The notes beneath the pieces are model-generated. The model was not told the origin of the DNA and did no database searches. It was given only the letters and a program-made list of their open reading frames with translations. The translations under genes and the position numbers were made by a program. Source: Rouxiella sp963747655 (lineage in GTDB: Bacteria; Pseudomonadota; Gammaproteobacteria; Enterobacterales; Enterobacteriaceae). From it: 64,000 nt of DNA. The stretch covers positions 930,001 to 994,000 of the forward strand of contig CAVVFS010000003.1 of assembly GCA_963747655.1 (NCBI GenBank), written 5' to 3'. Shown here in pieces: positions 60,779 through 64,000 of the stretch (the first letter of the stretch is position 1; every line of letters begins with the position of its first letter).

Positions 60779-62446
60779 TTATTTATGTTGCTCTGATAAA
60801 GCTTCAAACACTTTTTCGACCGCAACCGCGCCGGGATCTTTCACTCCTTTCAGGCTGTCACTGTTCAGATAGGAAGACCGGCCCGCATTGGCTTTCTGCA
60901 TACTGGCTGTATCTTTGGCACCTTTCGCCGCTGCCTTAGCCGCACCTTGTAAATCGTCTGCTTTACTATTCAGAGCTTCCAGCGCCGGTTGCAGAGCATC
61001 GATCAACGTGCGATCGCCTAAATCGGCTCCGCCATAGTGTTTCATGCGCTCAAGGCCAAACAGCAAAGATTCGGCAAGCTGGCCTTTCTCACTGACTTTT
61101 TGCCCGGCCGCAGTAAAGAATATCGACATTAATACCCCACTCGAACCGCCCATAACCGTCGCTAATCGATCGCCGACTACGGCAAACAATGACGCAAGAT
61201 CGTCCTGTGGCAGCTTATTGCCTTCATTAAGCTCGAGAATATCTTTGGCACCCGAAGCAAACGTCGAGCCTGTATCGCCATCTCCAACTTTGGCATCAAG
61301 CTTGTTCAATTCGCTTTCCAGCGAAATTAGCGTTTCGGTGATGACTTTAACAATCTTGCCGACGGCCGCATTACTTGAAGCCTTGATCTTCACTTTCTGG
61401 CTGATTTTTTCTGCTTTCTGCAGCGGGAGTTTTTCGAGTTTGACCAGAGGATGCCAGCCCGCAGCCTCAACATCAGCCAGCAAGGCTTCTTCAATTTCTT
61501 TATTCAATACGATGGTCGAAAGTGAAAAACCTTTCATATCCAGCGCACTCACCAAGGCAGAAGGACCGATAAGATATTGAATTGCAGACTTTAAATCAGA
61601 ATGGACCAACTCTTTAGTGATTTGATTCATCTCCAGCGGCGAGACCCCACCCAGATTATTAATCAGCACTGCAACCTTTTGGCTCTTCGTCAGCTCTTTT
61701 TGCAGAGATTCAACCAGAGTCTGCACAATTTTCTGCGTGTTATGCGTTTTTAGCACTGACACACCCGGTTCACCGTGAATGCCAAGACCCAGCTCAACGT
61801 GACCGGCGGCGATACGATCGCTTTCTTCATCATCATCATCGTCACCACCCGGCAGATTACAGCCGTGCATCGCAACGCCAATACTGGAGGTTGCATCAAT
61901 GGCGTGCTGGGCAATTTTTGTGACTTCCTCCAGCGATTTGCCTTGTTCTGCTGCGTATCCCGCAACCTTGTGCACCAGTGCGGTACCCGCGATGCCACGA
62001 GGTTGTTTATTGTCGGGTAAGGCAATGTCGTCTGACACCATCACCAAATCTACTTTGTAACCCAGGTGCTTGGCTTTTTCTGCCGCCAGGCCAAAGTTAA
62101 GGCGGTCACCGGTATAGTTTTTTACTATCAGCAAACAGCCAGCATCACCTGCTACAGCAACAATTGCATTCAATACCGCATCGACGCTCGGGGAGGCAAA
62201 CACATCGCCGCATACGGCAGCAGTCAGCATTCCTTTACCTATAAATCCGACGTGAGCCGGTTCGTGCCCGGATCCGCCGCCAGAAATCAGTGCGACCTTG
62301 CTTTTATCCCAATCGCTTCTGACCACCACACGAATCGCTGAATCTACATCCAATTTAGCCAGATTTTTGAAAGGCGAAGTCAGGATCGCCCCTTCAATCA
62401 CGTCATTAATCAGCGACTTGCGGTCGTTCATAAAAAAATTAGACAT
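60779..62446 (-). CDS. dhaK: ATP-dependent dihydroxyacetone kinase, DhaK-DhaL fusion
   Basis: A 555-residue single-chain kinase of the Citrobacter freundii type that phosphorylates dihydroxyacetone with ATP. The DhaK half (about 1-330) has ISGGGSGHEPAHVGFIGKGMLTAAVCGDVFASPSVDAV and the substrate-binding His, here at about 224, in LGIHGEPG. The DhaL half (about 360-555) has LDAKVGDGDTGSTFASGA, with the Mg/ATP aspartates, and VMGGSSGVLMSIFF. Just before the active-site His is an acidic run (Gly-Gly, five Asp, two Glu) not present in C. freundii. AAGGAG precedes the ATG. No dhaM or glycerol dehydrogenase is next to it. Confidence 0.92.
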   Translation of the reverse strand: MSNFFMNDRKSLINDVIEGAILTSPFKNLAKLDVDSAIRVVVRSDWDKSKVALISGGGSGHEPAHVGFIGKGMLTAAVCGDVFASPSVDAVLNAIVAVAGDAGCLLIVKNYTGDRLNFGLAAEKAKHLGYKVDLVMVSDDIALPDNKQPRGIAGTALVHKVAGYAAEQGKSLEEVTKIAQHAIDATSSIGVAMHGCNLPGGDDDDDEESDRIAAGHVELGLGIHGEPGVSVLKTHNTQKIVQTLVESLQKELTKSQKVAVLINNLGGVSPLEMNQITKELVHSDLKSAIQYLIGPSALVSALDMKGFSLSTIVLNKEIEEALLADVEAAGWHPLVKLEKLPLQKAEKISQKVKIKASSNAAVGKIVKVITETLISLESELNKLDAKVGDGDTGSTFASGAKDILELNEGNKLPQDDLASLFAVVGDRLATVMGGSSGVLMSIFFTAAGQKVSEKGQLAESLLFGLERMKHYGGADLGDRTLIDALQPALEALNSKADDLQGAAKAAAKGAKDTASMQKANAGRSSYLNSDSLKGVKDPGAVAVEKVFEALSEQHK

Positions 62447-62849
62447 ACCGGATGAGCTCCTTGTTATGGTGATAAAAAAATGATGTCAAATTGTCATAAT
62501 GATTCGTTTTATTGATTTGTTGTAAGTCATTAAAGTAAAAGATTCTCAAAGCATAGTGAAAAATTTAAACATATGTTTGCGTTATCATTGAAAACTTATT
62601 ATTGCTGATATTGATATATTATTGCGTGACGCTGAGCACATTAATAAACCAAGCCACAATGGGATAAATAAATATAGCAAACAGGTGGGACCTCTAATAT
62701 TGACGAAACGACTTAATCCACATTATTATCACATAAATAACAACAATCACTTATTTAATAACTTTTCATTAAATAACAAAAAGTGAATATAAAATTTAAT
62801 TAAACAAATCACTCATACTAGATGATTTGAGATTATCAGAGTGCCCAAA
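62447..62849. promoter_or_regulatory. AT-rich divergent control region, dihydroxyacetone kinase / AraC-type regulator
   Basis: A 403-base, very AT-rich region with no gene. A CRP-like site CGTGA-N6-GCACA (8 of 10 consensus bases) is at 62625-62640, between the two divergent promoters. Carbon catabolite control of a dihydroxyacetone kinase would make sense but is inferred. Confidence 0.5.
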
Positions 62850-63806
62850 ATGAAAAAAATAGGCTGTTTTATTTCTAATGGATTTAATATGCTAACTCTT
62901 TCACGGTTATCTGCCGCTATTGATTTAGCAAATTCAATAAGGATGAAGAAAAAGCGCTATCAGCTTGTGTTAATGTCATCAGAGGGCGGAACTGTTTATA
63001 GCGCCTGCCAACTTCCCGTTGAGTGCAGAGTCGCTACCGACAAGAAGCTGATTACCCTCAATAGCCTGTTTATCATGGAAAACCCTGAGAATTTTTGTCT
63101 ATCATGGAGCAATACTGCTCTTCCTAATCTACAAAATGACTGTAGCCACGAGGTCAAATACTTAGGCATTGACCCGGAAACTATCAAAGAACTCATATCT
63201 CCTCTTTCCTGCCTGACTTCAATGGAACAACCTGCGAAGCTTTATCAGCTTTCAACCTTTAGTAAAGCTTTACCGAGTATCGATTTAAAAAAAGAGTCTG
63301 TCTTGATATTCAATAACCATGTCTGGGCAGCCAGTGGACACTGGGCGGGCGTTGATTTGATATTAACTCTTATTGAAGAAGAGTCAGGAGCGGCTGAGGC
63401 GATGAAATTGATGAATATCGTCGAGCAGTTATTTAATAAATATGAAAATAATAGTCAGCTTGCCGTATTAAAGAATTTTTCCTGCCACAGTAACAGTGAA
63501 AGAATAAATGTATCAGTACGTTTTATCAGGCAAAACCTAAATAGCACGGTGACTATCACCCAACTAGCCGAATTAGCTAACCTGAGTGCCAGACAATTTA
63601 GCCGGCTTTTCAAAAGAGAAACGGGCAGTTCTCCTGCAAAAGCCATTACCCAAATTCGTGCTGAGGTTGCTCGTAATCATGTCATTCAGAGAAAATTTTC
63701 ACTGGAAAAAATTGCTCGTCTGTGTGGTTTTTCAAGCGTAAAAGGCATGCGCCGCGCTTTCCTTAAATTTTACGGAGAATCACCCTACTTTTTTCGCCAA
63801 AAATGA
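62850..63806 (+). CDS. AraC-type regulator with degenerate DJ-1/PfpI-like N-terminal domain
   Basis: A 318-residue protein with the GlxA/FtrA architecture. The N-terminal amidotransferase-like domain (about 1-185) has the block VWAASGHWAGVDLILTLIEE, which matches the usual TSGGVAAGIDLAL helix of the family. Two helix-turn-helix motifs of AraC type follow at 225-318 (LAELANLSARQFSRLFKRETGSSPAKAI and KIARLCGFSSVKGMRRAFLKFYG). The middle of the N-terminal domain is poorly conserved, so it is probably a sensor without enzyme activity. The start at 62850 (MKKIGCFISNGFNM) is preferred to a GTG at 62841. Probably controls the divergent dihydroxyacetone kinase. Base composition is AT-richer than its surroundings, hinting at transfer. 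Confidence 0.78.
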   Translation: MKKIGCFISNGFNMLTLSRLSAAIDLANSIRMKKKRYQLVLMSSEGGTVYSACQLPVECRVATDKKLITLNSLFIMENPENFCLSWSNTALPNLQNDCSHEVKYLGIDPETIKELISPLSCLTSMEQPAKLYQLSTFSKALPSIDLKKESVLIFNNHVWAASGHWAGVDLILTLIEEESGAAEAMKLMNIVEQLFNKYENNSQLAVLKNFSCHSNSERINVSVRFIRQNLNSTVTITQLAELANLSARQFSRLFKRETGSSPAKAITQIRAEVARNHVIQRKFSLEKIARLCGFSSVKGMRRAFLKFYGESPYFFRQK

Positions 63807-63810
63807 AGTG

Positions 63811-63999
63811 CTAATGTTCTTTGCAAAGAAATACCCAGTTATTGTTTATCATCACCAAATACTCTCCACGTTTAATTTTTTGAAAATGAAAGACTAGAGA
63901 CTGATCTTTTGCAGCAAAGAAGTTTCCCACCTCTCGCATTTGATCACCGGGGCCAACATGAGTAGACTTTACATTTGCAGTCAACACGTTGGACTGTGA
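63811..63999 (-). CDS. C-terminal end of an unidentified protein
   Basis: An open frame of 62 codons runs from the right window edge to a TAG at 63811-63813. It reads SQSNVLTANVKSTHVGPGDQ at its visible beginning and ends VFLCKEH. It is partial, convergent with the AraC-type gene and leaves a normal intergenic gap of 4 bases between stops. I do not recognise the family. The continuous frame to the edge suggests a real gene, but a chance frame cannot be excluded. Confidence 0.45.
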   Translation of the reverse strand, partial: SQSNVLTANVKSTHVGPGDQMREVGNFFAAKDQSLVFHFQKIKRGEYLVMINNNWVFLCKEH

Positions 64000-64000
64000 C

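Noticed and set aside
59852..64000. Genomic island integrated at tRNA-Leu
   Set aside because: No integrase, no tRNA-end duplication and no phage genes; only a few accessory genes with ordinary terminators.

Overview
The window is a stretch of enterobacterial chromosome. Its gene order closely follows the Escherichia coli region around 0/100 min (rsmC-holD-rimI ... deo ... serB-radA-nadR ... trpR ... rob-creA-arcA-thr ... dnaKJ ... ileS-lspA-ispH ... dapB). Protein lengths match E. coli almost gene for gene, but several local replacements set it apart: a porin/SMP-30 pair, an MHS transporter, two LysR/oxidoreductase modules, and a dihydroxyacetone kinase with its own regulator. I infer a member of the Enterobacterales outside Escherichia/Salmonella, possibly Yersiniaceae or Hafniaceae. 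The genus cannot be fixed from this window. There are no insertion sequences, prophage genes or CRISPR arrays.

Layout. 1-2889: start of dapB, then an outer-membrane porin and an SMP-30/gluconolactonase-like protein. 2948-8683: the ribF-ileS-lspA-fkpB-ispH cluster on the minus strand. 9173-17712: rpsT, nhaA, dnaJ/dnaK with a sigma-32 promoter and an ERIC element in the dnaK-dnaJ spacer, an MHS-type transporter, mog and talB. 17922-26281: alsS, yaaA, the thrLABC operon with its attenuator, and lasT. 26744-33163: a yjjY-like micro-gene, arcA, creA, rob, gpmB, yjjX, trpR and slt. 33530-43339: ettA, a LysR/alcohol dehydrogenase pair, nadR, radA, serB, ytjB and the HipA-like yjjJ. 43542-50897: deoCABD, yjjV, yjjU and ytjA. 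51260-59637: osmY, prfC, tsgA, rimI-holD, rsmC and an aldo-keto reductase/LysR pair. 59852-64000: three identical tRNA-Leu(CAG) genes, a small membrane protein, a one-chain dihydroxyacetone kinase with a divergent AraC-type regulator, and the end of an unidentified gene.

How the genes work together. The window combines translation genes (ileS, rpsT, prfC, ettA, rimI, rsmC, tRNA-Leu), protein folding (dnaKJ, fkpB), threonine biosynthesis with its attenuator, deoxynucleoside catabolism (deoCABD), NAD and flavin cofactor genes (nadR, ribF), and the global regulators arcA, rob and trpR. The replaced segments look like carbon-source or redox accessory modules dropped into a conserved backbone.

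The most unusual signal is not a gene. Several intergenic spacers, mostly between a stop codon and the following terminator, consist of short degenerate tandem repeats with clear periods of 14, 16, 18 or 22 bp. I did not find a convincing undescribed multi-gene system.
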